A DNA stretch of 5,917 nt, from NCBI GenBank assembly GCA_947367725.1, contig CANBFZ010000128.1, positions 1 to 5,917 of the forward strand, given 5' to 3'. The first letter of the stretch is position 1; each line of letters begins with the position of its first letter. A model generated the notes under the pieces. That model searched no databases and was not told the DNA's origin. It saw only the letters and a list, made by a program, of their open reading frames with translations. Shown piece after piece: positions 1 through 5,828 of the stretch. This DNA is from an uncultured Eubacterium sp. GTDB lineage: Bacteria > Bacillota > Clostridia > Peptostreptococcales > Anaerovoracaceae. The translations under genes were made by a program, and so were the position numbers.

Positions 1-1869
1 TCCCCCGGATTCCAGCCGGATGGTCCATTTAGAATTGGTACTATAGGTTTTCTTACCACCAGTCTCATCTGTAAAAGGATCCTGATCATCCTTCGTCTTT
101 ACCAACTGCAAATCCCCTCTAAAATGATCATTGGTATACGCATAATCGCCGATTTCACTTCGCATATTCTGCGGATTTTCTATATCGATATCTGAAGGTT
201 CCGTCAACACTGCGCCGTTTCCGTCCTCTCCTTCATACGTAATGCGGTAGGTAATATTTCCAGCGTCTCTTCGGTGGGCATAGTAAACAATGGTGCCATG
301 ATCGCGCATGCCACCACCTTTTTCTGCACGCTCTGCATGCCGCCCTGCCGGAACCTTGGTTTCTTTCGTCATCACCGACGTTTGACCACGCCAGTAATAA
401 TCGGTATGCAGCAGTCCGTCCTCATCCACCGTCTGTTTTTCTTCATAATCTAGTGCAGACACCTCTGTCCATGGCGTAAAAATAAAAGGATTTCCCTCTG
501 TTCCTCCAAAAATGGTCAACTGTCTGGTGTCATGCAATACACCGTTTAAGTACAGCGATATTTCACTGTCCAGCGCTGCATCGCCCATGCCGGTATGCAT
601 GCCGTCTTCTCCTCCATCGAAACCGCTGCTGGCATCCCGCTTCTCCGTATCAAAGGTAAATGCCGGTAAAGCTGGTTCTTCTCCATCCTCCGACGTGCCA
701 TCTTCTGGAATCGCCCGCAGCTTAAAATAAAAATCTACGGGGTCTTCCGCACCAATGGCGACAGTCTGCAGCGGTCGTTCTTTAGGAGAATTCTGCCATA
801 CTAAAAGTTCGTCTGTCGTTGCCTCGGGTACATCTTTTTTTCCGTGCTGTATCGTCTGCGGTAGGGTGTCCCCTTGATATTCCAGTATATATCCCCCACT
901 TTTCTGTATCATCCGAAAGTCTTTCTGTGCCTGCAATTTTCCATTCTGCTTCTTTACAACCTGCAAATTCTGCCCGCAGCGATTCCCATCTTTCAGCACA
1001 TTGTAATCTGCACGCTGCCGCGCTGCTTCACGCACTTCTGCGATCATCTGCTTTCGATAAGCCGGATTGACAGAACGCCATATGACTTTCCCACTTTTGG
1101 ATACCGTCTTTTCCATATAAATCGTCTTAGCGCTGGATTTTTCTCTGGCAGCAAAGGAAGGAATCTTGCTATGCTTTTTCATCGCACGCAGCATTGCGAA
1201 ATAGATATATCTGGCGGGTCTTCCTTTCAATACGCCATAGTGAAAATCATATCCTTCCCCACCGCTGGGGTTTACTGTACCCAAAACAAGTTTTCCACGT
1301 TCAGTCTGTCCTAATGATTCCGGGATTTGCTGCAGACTTTTTCGGTAACCGTCCGTAAACTCCCAGATAATGGTCTGGGTTGCAATCCACCAATCATCCA
1401 GATTACAGTCTTCCAAATGACTTCCATAAGGACCTAATAAACTTTGTAACTCTTTCATTGTCGACTGCGGTTGTTTTCCGTAAATCAGTGCCACCTTCAG
1501 TGCCTGCTGTACCTGCTGGCTGTAATCTTTGATCCGCAGCGCCGTATCCCAGGTTGCAGCATAATACTTCGTACTCCCGTTCCGGGGGTTGTCTAAATTT
1601 CTCTCAAGGCAGTAACCCTTTATGGTTTTACCGCCATTAATCGGTGTGATACAGTAAGCATACCGGTGCCCTGTCGTATGATAGTTGTAATAAGGCTTGC
1701 CGTCACCGCCCCGAAGCTCTGACCCGTTTTTAAAATAGGCTTTGTCACCAACTTTCCAGCCATTTACCATCCCAAAAACCGTATCGGGAACAGACGACAG
1801 TACCAGCCCGAAAATCAGAAACAATACGATCCATTGCCGCATCTGATAGGCTTTCACTTTTTTTAACAT
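1..1869 (-). CDS. Thioester-domain (TED/TQXA) surface adhesin, SpaA-pilin-like; partial, 3' part outside window
   Basis: An open frame of 623 codons runs from ATG at 1869 off the left edge without a stop, so only the N-terminal part is present. GAGGAGGAG (1875-1883) sits 5 nt before the ATG, which decides the start. Residues 1-33 look like a signal peptide: Lys/Arg-rich start, hydrophobic core WIVLFLIFGLVLSS, likely cleavage near TVFG. C87 in KGYCLERN and Q165 in WIATQTIIWEF match the Cys and TQxxIW motifs that form an internal Cys-Gln thioester in Gram-positive adhesins (SfbI, Cpa and TIE proteins). Such thioesters bind host amines covalently. Residues 215-245 and 352-388 (IPSFA, DPVDFYFKL) resemble the middle part of clostridial SpaA-pilin-related proteins. 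An acidic, Gly-rich stretch covers 389-430. From 584, GDLQLVK looks like the first strand of a CnaB/SpaA domain, with K591 as possible isopeptide lysine. A C-terminal sorting signal is expected beyond the edge. The thioester call rests on motifs only. Confidence 0.8.
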   Translation of the reverse strand, partial: MLKKVKAYQMRQWIVLFLIFGLVLSSVPDTVFGMVNGWKVGDKAYFKNGSELRGGDGKPYYNYHTTGHRYAYCITPINGGKTIKGYCLERNLDNPRNGSTKYYAATWDTALRIKDYSQQVQQALKVALIYGKQPQSTMKELQSLLGPYGSHLEDCNLDDWWIATQTIIWEFTDGYRKSLQQIPESLGQTERGKLVLGTVNPSGGEGYDFHYGVLKGRPARYIYFAMLRAMKKHSKIPSFAAREKSSAKTIYMEKTVSKSGKVIWRSVNPAYRKQMIAEVREAARQRADYNVLKDGNRCGQNLQVVKKQNGKLQAQKDFRMIQKSGGYILEYQGDTLPQTIQHGKKDVPEATTDELLVWQNSPKERPLQTVAIGAEDPVDFYFKLRAIPEDGTSEDGEEPALPAFTFDTEKRDASSGFDGGEDGMHTGMGDAALDSEISLYLNGVLHDTRQLTIFGGTEGNPFIFTPWTEVSALDYEEKQTVDEDGLLHTDYYWRGQTSVMTKETKVPAGRHAERAEKGGGMRDHGTIVYYAHRRDAGNITYRITYEGEDGNGAVLTEPSDIDIENPQNMRSEIGDYAYTNDHFRGDLQLVKTKDDQDPFTDETGGKKTYSTNSKWTIRLESGG

Positions 1870-1874
1870 CGTTT

Positions 1875-1883
1875 CTCCTCCTC
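1875..1883 (-). promoter_or_regulatory. Ribosome binding site of the surface adhesin
   Basis: GAGGAGGAG on the minus strand, with AAACG between it and the ATG at 1869. It contains GGAGGAG, close to the full anti-16S complement, at ideal spacing. This fixes the start codon and predicts strong translation once the leader has been transcribed. Confidence 0.85.
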
Positions 1884-1903
1884 AAAAATTTTCCATCTAT
1901 ATT

Positions 1904-1930
1904 AAAACGGACGCAGCCACTGCGTCCGTT
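1904..1930 (-). terminator. Second leader hairpin, terminator-like, just before the adhesin RBS
   Basis: A perfect 11-bp stem AACGGACGCAG / CTGCGTCCGTT (1920-1930 with 1906-1916) closes a 3-nt loop. On the minus strand it runs into TTTT and then AATATAG. The stem is very stable but the U-run is short (four, two of them inside the stem), so it may terminate only partly. It could instead be an attenuator element or an mRNA-stabilising 5' hairpin. It ends about 20 nt upstream of the ribosome binding site. Confidence 0.5.
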
Positions 1931-1942
1931 GAATTGTCTAGC

Positions 1943-1972
1943 AAAAAAGGCACACCTTCCAGTCTGCCTCTC
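1943..1972 (-). terminator. First leader hairpin, intrinsic-terminator-like
   Basis: On the minus strand AGAGGCA (1971-1965) pairs with TGCCTTT (1952-1946), with one G-U pair. A G/G mismatch follows, then a further AC/GT pairing and a 6-nt loop TGGAAG. The stem runs into six T (1948-1943). This is a reasonable intrinsic terminator placed about 125-155 nt after the predicted transcription start and upstream of the adhesin gene, the usual position of an attenuator. A second GAGGCA copy (1984-1979) could compete for the same TGCC strand. Confidence 0.5.
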
Positions 1973-2104
1973 ATGCTTTGCCTCATCTATATTGCGTAAG
2001 TTCCATAAGCTGTATCTAGTGCATCCAAGCAATCTATGTCATGGAATCCATAAATTACATTTAAAGGAATTATTTCTATAAACTTACATATATTTCATAG
2101 TATC

Positions 2105-2133
2105 ATGATAGCACAGTCATGATTTTCCGTCAA
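2105..2133 (-). promoter_or_regulatory. Sigma-A type promoter with extended -10, driving the adhesin leader
   Basis: On the minus strand: -35 TTGACG (2133-2128), 17-bp spacer, -10 TATCAT (2110-2105) preceded by TGC, an extended -10. Transcription should start near 2098. TCATGAT occurs twice, at 2103-2109 (overlapping the -10) and at 2117-2123 (in the spacer), 14 bp apart, which could be a regulator site. A second -35-like TTGACA lies at 2149-2144 but has no good -10 at proper spacing. Confidence 0.75.
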
Positions 2134-2153
2134 GTTCTTTTTTTGTCAATTTA

Positions 2154-2915
2154 TTACTTTTTTGTAGAAGGAAGGATTATCTCCCTTTCGTTCATATATA
2201 GTTCTGCCAATCCATTTTCGCCCGCTAAAATACCAAACAGCATTTCTGATACCATTGTAATTGCTTGATTCCGCAAATTATAATACTGCTTCTTAGAGCA
2301 ACCCAAAATGGGATATAGCGCAGAAACTTCTATCTCCGCATACTGCAGTTCCATATAGGTTATCCGCAAAATTTCTCCAAACTTTTGGATCTTCGCCCGC
2401 CCATCCGTTTCCATCGCGTGGACAGCCTGTTCAATGAGACGGATCAGGACTGCCGTCAAGTGCAATTTACTGGAATATACGTATTCCTTACATCTTCTCG
2501 ACGCAACAGAGTTCTGATCTGCCGCAAAAAGCAGATAATCAATGTCTGCGCGTGTCCCATGCAAGGACACGCTTTGCTCCTTCTCAGAACCATGCGCATT
2601 GATATCTTTGTGCTTTGCGGGGATTTGCGTTTCGTTTTCAACGATATCTGCAAAACGGAACTGCTGGTTTTTTTGAATAAATTTGTAATCCAAGTACCGC
2701 TGTAGACATTTTTGCACGATCGCATATCCATCGCCACCTGGACGATGAAATCTGGAGGACGCCTCCGTATACGCCTTTAACGCTGACAGAAAATCGCCTA
2801 ATCCATCAGGATTCGTCGAACATGCCTCTAAATTTCGGATCATATGTTGCTGTACATACGAAGAAACCGGCGCATAGCCTGCCTGTACCAGTTGTAAATG
2901 TTTCTTTTTTTCCAT
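2154..2915 (-). CDS. Hypothetical protein with possible C-terminal helix-turn-helix (ArpU/sigma-region-4-like)
   Basis: A 253-aa protein from ATG at 2915 to TAA at 2154-2156. I do not recognise the family. It is soluble, with no signal peptide or membrane segment. Residues 1-90 are probably helical, and 91-120 are polar and perhaps disordered. Residues 186-230 (LGCSKKQYYNLRNQAI and flanks) look like a helix-turn-helix of the kind ending sigma factors and ArpU-type phage transcription regulators: a cysteine/serine turn followed by an aromatic-rich recognition helix. The frame is also open up to a TTG at 2939, but GGGAAGGA overlaps that region, so ATG 2915 is preferred even though spacing is imperfect (14 nt from GGGAAGGA, 2 nt from AAGGG). 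It has its own promoter and lies directly upstream of the adhesin promoter in the same direction, so it may regulate the adhesin; that is inference from position. No terminator was seen between its stop and that promoter. Confidence 0.7.
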   Translation of the reverse strand: MEKKKHLQLVQAGYAPVSSYVQQHMIRNLEACSTNPDGLGDFLSALKAYTEASSRFHRPGGDGYAIVQKCLQRYLDYKFIQKNQQFRFADIVENETQIPAKHKDINAHGSEKEQSVSLHGTRADIDYLLFAADQNSVASRRCKEYVYSSKLHLTAVLIRLIEQAVHAMETDGRAKIQKFGEILRITYMELQYAEIEVSALYPILGCSKKQYYNLRNQAITMVSEMLFGILAGENGLAELYMNEREIILPSTKK

Positions 2916-2956
2916 TGCCCTTATGCCTGTCCTTCCCAAGTTTTATGATTGCACTC

Positions 2957-2985
2957 ATTATATTAACTGGCTTTAGAGACAACAA
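2957..2985 (-). promoter_or_regulatory. Promoter of the 253-aa putative regulator gene
   Basis: On the minus strand: TTGTTG (2985-2980), 17-bp spacer, perfect TATAAT (2962-2957). The start of transcription is expected near 2950, giving a short leader of about 35 nt. The -35 matches only three of six consensus bases, which is compatible with control by an activator or moderate strength. Confidence 0.7.
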
Positions 2986-3067
2986 TCCTCCACCTTTCCC
3001 TTAGCACTTTATTGCGGAAAGTTGTCATATTTTCGGGAAACCTGCAGAGCATGCACTATAAAGCAGC

Positions 3068-3106
3068 AAAAAAAACGCCTGCATATACGTTGTATATACA
3101 AGCGTT
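3068..3106 (-). terminator. Intrinsic terminator of pnp
   Basis: On the minus strand a 15-bp stem (3106-3092 with 3088-3074) closes a 3-nt loop and runs into eight T (3075-3068). Two of the pairs are G-U on the minus-strand RNA and would be A-C mismatches on the plus strand, so the hairpin is built for leftward transcription. It lies about 20 nt after the pnp stop codon. Confidence 0.9.
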
Positions 3107-3126
3107 CCAAAGAAATCGTATGATTT

Positions 3127-5235
3127 TTACAATAATTCTTTTCTCGACAGATTGATTCTGTTCTGACTGTCGATTTCTGTTACTTTGACTTTCACCACAT
3201 CGCCGATGTTCATCACATCTTCGACTTTCTCTACTCTTTCCTTTGCCATCTTGGAAATGTGCAGCAGTCCTTCTTTACCCGGCAGGATTTCAATAAATGC
3301 GCCAAAGTTCATGATTCTGGTGACAGTTCCTTCATAAACTTCACCGATTTCAACATCCTTCGTCAGAAGTTCAATGCGATGACGCGCTTCATTTGCACCT
3401 TCCATATCTGCACTGTAGATGCTGACAAGACCTGGATCATCCTCGGAAATGTCGATCTTAACGCCGGTTTCATCCACAATCTTATTGATGGTCTTGCCGC
3501 CAGGTCCGATGACAATTCGAATTTTATCAGGGTCGATCCGCATCGTAATGCTTCTAGGCGCATACTTGGACATCTCTTCTCTCGGTGCAGGAATTTCTTC
3601 CAGCATCTGTTCCATAATATACATTCTGCCTTCTTTTGCCTGCTGCAGGGCTTTTTCCAAAATTTCTCTGGAAAGACCGTGCACTTTAATATCCATCTGG
3701 ATGGCCGTTACGCCGACTTCTGTTCCAGTAACCTTAAAGTCCATATCGCCAAGGAAGTCTTCCATCCCCTGGATATCGGACAGAATTGCCATCTTGCTGC
3801 TGCCGTCTTCCTCCACTCTTTCAATCAGTCCCATTGCAATACCAGCAACTGGTCTTTTGATCGGAACACCCGCATCCATCAATGCCAGGCAAGAACCGCA
3901 GGTAGAACCCATAGAAGTGGAACCATTGGAAGAAAGTACTTCCGATACCACACGAATCGCATACGGGAATTCTTCTACAGAAGGAAGCACCGGAATTAAA
4001 GCTCTCTCTGCCAGCGCACCGTGTCCAATTTCTCTTCTGCCCGGACTTCTCATCGGTCTTGCTTCACCGACAGAATAACCTGGGAAGTTATAGTGATGCA
4101 TATATCGCTTCTCTGTCTGCTCGGTAATTCCGTCAATGGTCTGCGACTCACTAGCAGGCGCCAGCGTACATGCAGAAAGTACCTGCGTCTGTCCTCTCTT
4201 AAAGAGTCCGCTGCCGTGTACCCTTGGAAGCATTTCTGTTTCACACCAGATTGGTCTGATTTCGTCCAGTTTTCTGTTGTCTGGTCTGATCCCCTCGTCC
4301 AGAATCATAGCGCGAACACATTCCTTGGTGATATTGTAAAGCACATTGGCAATATCCTTTTCGTTCTCAGGATAAATTTCTGCAAAGTGTTCTTTTGTTT
4401 CTACTTCTACCGCATCCATGTTATCCAGGCGTTCCAGCTTATCCACTGTCTTGATTGCAGTCTTCATCTTATCTACAGCATAAGCACGTACTGCCGCATC
4501 GATATCTTCCGGCACTTTGTAAAGATGCAGTTCCTGCTTTTCTTTTCCTACTTCTGCGACGATCTCGTCAATAAATGCAACAATATTCTTAATTTCTTCA
4601 TGTCCAAAGAGGATTGCATCCAGCATCACCGCTTCCGGCACTTCATTGGCGCCTGCTTCTACCATCATGATGGCTTCTTTGGTGCCTGCTACGGTCAGAT
4701 TCATCTCGGAAACAGCTCTCTGTTCCAATGTTGGGTTAATGATAAACTGTCCGTCAATCATCCCTACACGAACTGCACCAATTGGTCCTTCCCATGGGAT
4801 ATCAGAGGTTGCCAGGCTGACAGAAGCACCGATCATTGCCATAATATCTGTTTCGCAGTCCGGGTCTACAGACATGACAGTTGCAACAACAACGACATCG
4901 TTAAAATATCCTTTCGGAAACAGCGGACGAAGCGGACGGTCCATCAGTCTGGAACACAGTGTCGCTTTTTCGCTTGGTCTTCCCTCTCTCTTAATAAAGC
5001 CGCCCGGAATCTTACCAGCAGCATACATTCTTTCCTCGTAGTCACAGCTCAGCGGAAAAAAGTCAATGTCTGGTCTCGGCTCTTTGGATGCACAGGCAGT
5101 CACATTGACTACGGATTCCCCGTATCTGACCATAACCTGTCCGTTTGCCTGCTCGCAAACTTTGCCAATTTCCAGCTGCAGAAGTCTTCCTCCTACTGCT
5201 GTTTTAAATGTCCTGTAATCTGTAAATCTTGCCAT
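3127..5235 (-). CDS. pnp: Polyribonucleotide nucleotidyltransferase (polynucleotide phosphorylase, PNPase)
   Basis: Phosphorolytic 3'-to-5' exoribonuclease that degrades mRNA to nucleoside diphosphates. It acts as a trimer in the cytoplasm. The 702-aa length is normal and all domains are present. The first RNase PH domain covers about 10-140, with [21 protein letters not shown] at about 59-79 (quoted in part). A helical linker follows (about 240-310). The second, catalytic RNase PH domain covers about 325-545, with [32 protein letters not shown] and [11 protein letters not shown]493, D499 and K501 correspond to the catalytic D486, D492 and K494 of the E. coli enzyme. A KH domain has GPGG at 577-580, and an S1 domain fills about 630-700. 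ATG at 5235 is preferred over an in-frame TTG at 5247, because AAGGAG (5253-5248) abuts the TTG directly while leaving 12 nt to the ATG. It follows rpsO, the usual gene order, but a terminator separates them. Confidence 0.98.
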   Translation of the reverse strand: MARFTDYRTFKTAVGGRLLQLEIGKVCEQANGQVMVRYGESVVNVTACASKEPRPDIDFFPLSCDYEERMYAAGKIPGGFIKREGRPSEKATLCSRLMDRPLRPLFPKGYFNDVVVVATVMSVDPDCETDIMAMIGASVSLATSDIPWEGPIGAVRVGMIDGQFIINPTLEQRAVSEMNLTVAGTKEAIMMVEAGANEVPEAVMLDAILFGHEEIKNIVAFIDEIVAEVGKEKQELHLYKVPEDIDAAVRAYAVDKMKTAIKTVDKLERLDNMDAVEVETKEHFAEIYPENEKDIANVLYNITKECVRAMILDEGIRPDNRKLDEIRPIWCETEMLPRVHGSGLFKRGQTQVLSACTLAPASESQTIDGITEQTEKRYMHHYNFPGYSVGEARPMRSPGRREIGHGALAERALIPVLPSVEEFPYAIRVVSEVLSSNGSTSMGSTCGSCLALMDAGVPIKRPVAGIAMGLIERVEEDGSSKMAILSDIQGMEDFLGDMDFKVTGTEVGVTAIQMDIKVHGLSREILEKALQQAKEGRMYIMEQMLEEIPAPREEMSKYAPRSITMRIDPDKIRIVIGPGGKTINKIVDETGVKIDISEDDPGLVSIYSADMEGANEARHRIELLTKDVEIGEVYEGTVTRIMNFGAFIEILPGKEGLLHISKMAKERVEKVEDVMNIGDVVKVKVTEIDSQNRINLSRKELL

Positions 5236-5247
5236 TTTAATAAACAA

Positions 5248-5253
5248 CTCCTT
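5248..5253 (-). promoter_or_regulatory. Ribosome binding site of pnp (decides the start)
   Basis: AAGGAG on the minus strand. It touches the upstream TTG codon at 5247 with no spacing, which rules out that codon, and leaves 12 nt to ATG 5235. This is slightly longer than usual but workable. Confidence 0.7.
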
Positions 5254-5292
5254 CCTGTTTATTTTCTCACTTTTGGCTTTAACTTTCTTTTT

Positions 5293-5322
5293 AAAAAAAT
5301 GACGGGGTTTTTCTCCCCGTCA
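5293..5322 (-). terminator. Intrinsic terminator between rpsO and pnp
   Basis: On the minus strand TGACGGGG (5322-5315) and CCCCGTCA (5307-5300) form a perfect 8-bp GC-rich stem around a 7-nt A-rich loop, followed directly by seven T (5299-5293). It starts about 18 nt after the rpsO stop. No convincing promoter is visible in the 57 nt between it and the pnp start, so some readthrough must feed pnp. In E. coli a terminator likewise lies between rpsO and pnp. Confidence 0.92.
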
Positions 5323-5340
5323 AAATTTTCAGTGTAAAAA

Positions 5341-5607
5341 CTACTTTCTTAATCCTAAACGAGCAATCAGGCTTCTGTATCTTTCTACGTCAACGTTCTT
5401 CAGATACTTCAGCAGATTTCTTCTCTGACCTACCATCTTCAGAAGTCCTCTTCTGGAGTGATGGTCTTTCTTGTGAATTTTCAAATGTTCGTTCAGATCA
5501 TTGATTCTTGCCGTCAGAATTGCCACCTGTACTTCTGGGGAACCAGTGTCTCCCTCTTTGGTGGCATATTCTTTGATAATTGCTGTTTTCTGTTCTTTTG
5601 TAATCAT
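5341..5607 (-). CDS. rpsO: Small ribosomal subunit protein S15
   Basis: An 88-aa protein of normal length. S15 binds helices 20-22 of 16S rRNA early in assembly of the 30S platform and takes part in a bridge to the 50S subunit. The family signature is intact: [17 protein letters not shown] at about 19-35, [16 protein letters not shown] at 41-56, RRNLLKYL at 62-69, and the C-terminal end LIARLGLRK. These include the RNA-contacting stretches known from the family. The ATG at 5607 is chosen because AAAAGGAG (5624-5617) lies 9 nt upstream and because bacterial S15 proteins start here. The frame stays open for 27 further codons upstream, but those lie in the structured leader. It has its own promoter and is followed by a terminator and then pnp. 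Confidence 0.98.
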   Translation of the reverse strand: MITKEQKTAIIKEYATKEGDTGSPEVQVAILTARINDLNEHLKIHKKDHHSRRGLLKMVGQRRNLLKYLKNVDVERYRSLIARLGLRK

Positions 5608-5633
5608 GTCTTGTTTCTCCTTTTCTAAATACG

Positions 5634-5678
5634 CTTTCACTGAGTCTTCGTCGGAGCATCCGTAAAACCAAGTGAAAG
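5634..5678 (-). promoter_or_regulatory. rpsO leader hairpin, candidate S15 autoregulatory element
   Basis: In the leader RNA, CTTTCACT (5678-5671) pairs perfectly with AGTGAAAG (5641-5634). Inside, GTTTT (5668-5664) pairs with AAGAC (5648-5644), including one G-U pair. CGGA (5662-5659) then pairs with TCCG (5655-5652) around a 3-nt loop. The outer and middle helices are separated by a 2x2 internal loop, the middle and inner ones by an A/ACG asymmetric loop. The element ends 10 nt before the Shine-Dalgarno sequence. Leaders that bind S15 and repress its translation are known in several phyla, including Geobacillus; the same role here is inferred, not shown. Confidence 0.55.
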
Positions 5679-5695
5679 TAATTTTCAACCAAGTA

Positions 5696-5724
5696 ATTGT
5701 ACCATACTTATAGGATAATTACAA
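5696..5724 (-). promoter_or_regulatory. rpsO promoter, sigma-A type with extended -10
   Basis: On the minus strand: TTGTAA (5724-5719), exactly 17 bp of spacer, then TACAAT (5701-5696) preceded by TGG, giving an extended -10 motif. The predicted start near 5689 yields a leader of about 82 nt that begins just before the hairpin. Confidence 0.8.
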
Positions 5725-5787
5725 GTCTTTATTTTTGAAATTCCAACAAATTCACGAAAAGCAATGCAGCCTTCCGGTGCGATCGGC

Positions 5788-5828
5788 ATCATAAAACAGG
5801 CCTGCAAGCAGCAGCCCTGTTTTATGAT
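5788..5828. terminator. 13-bp inverted repeat, possible bidirectional terminator upstream of rpsO
   Basis: ATCATAAAACAGG (5788-5800) and CCTGTTTTATGAT (5816-5828) are perfect inverted copies around a 15-nt spacer. On either strand the GC-rich core is followed by TTTT within the stem, a layout often seen in bidirectional terminators. It would isolate rpsO from the gene beyond the right edge. The U-run is only four long, so efficiency is uncertain. Confidence 0.5.

Larger units (their letters stand above)
1870..2098 (-). promoter_or_regulatory. Long structured 5' leader of the adhesin gene; riboswitch or attenuator candidate of unknown class
   Basis: The distance from the predicted start of transcription (about 2098) to the ATG is about 229 nt, far longer than needed for an ordinary mRNA. 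The first 60 nt are AT-rich. The middle (about 2035-1975) contains an ATTGC/GCAAT pairing (2034-2030 with 1997-1993), two GAGGCA copies, and then two consecutive terminator-like hairpins. I compared it by eye with cyclic-di-GMP, cobalamin, TPP, T-box and other common leader motifs and found no convincing match. No good leader-peptide ORF is present. It could also be simply the 3' end and terminator of a transcript coming from the gene at 2154-2915. Confidence 0.45.

Noticed and set aside
1745..2032. A 95-codon minus-strand frame starting at TTG 2032
   Set aside because: It has no ribosome binding site, crosses both leader hairpins and overlaps the adhesin start in a different frame. It is a chance frame.
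1943..2040. Cyclic-di-GMP (GEMM) riboswitch in the adhesin leader, suggested by GGCAAAGC and ACGCAA
   Set aside because: The conserved arrangement of two GCAAA-type segments around a GNRA-capped stem and the 3' conserved segment are not present. Only short fragments match.
2040..2160. Invertible (phase-variable) promoter for the adhesin
   Set aside because: I looked for inverted repeats flanking the promoter and found only short internal palindromes (TATCATGATA, ATGGAATCCAT), not flanking pairs.
2385..2737. Frames of 106 (plus strand) and 93 (minus strand) codons within the 253-aa gene
   Set aside because: They overlap a longer frame that has a clear promoter and stop, and have no ribosome binding sites of their own.
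5236..5247. TTG start of pnp four codons upstream
   Set aside because: The AAGGAG sequence directly abuts the TTG, leaving no spacing for initiation.
4021..5337. A 438-codon plus-strand frame
   Set aside because: It is antisense to pnp, its protein is low in recognisable features, and PNPase on the other strand is certain. The other plus-strand frames inside pnp are rejected for the same reason.
5608..5688. 27-residue N-terminal extension of S15
   Set aside because: It lies in the structured leader. The ribosome binding site and family alignment place the start at 5607, and the predicted transcription start is about 5689.
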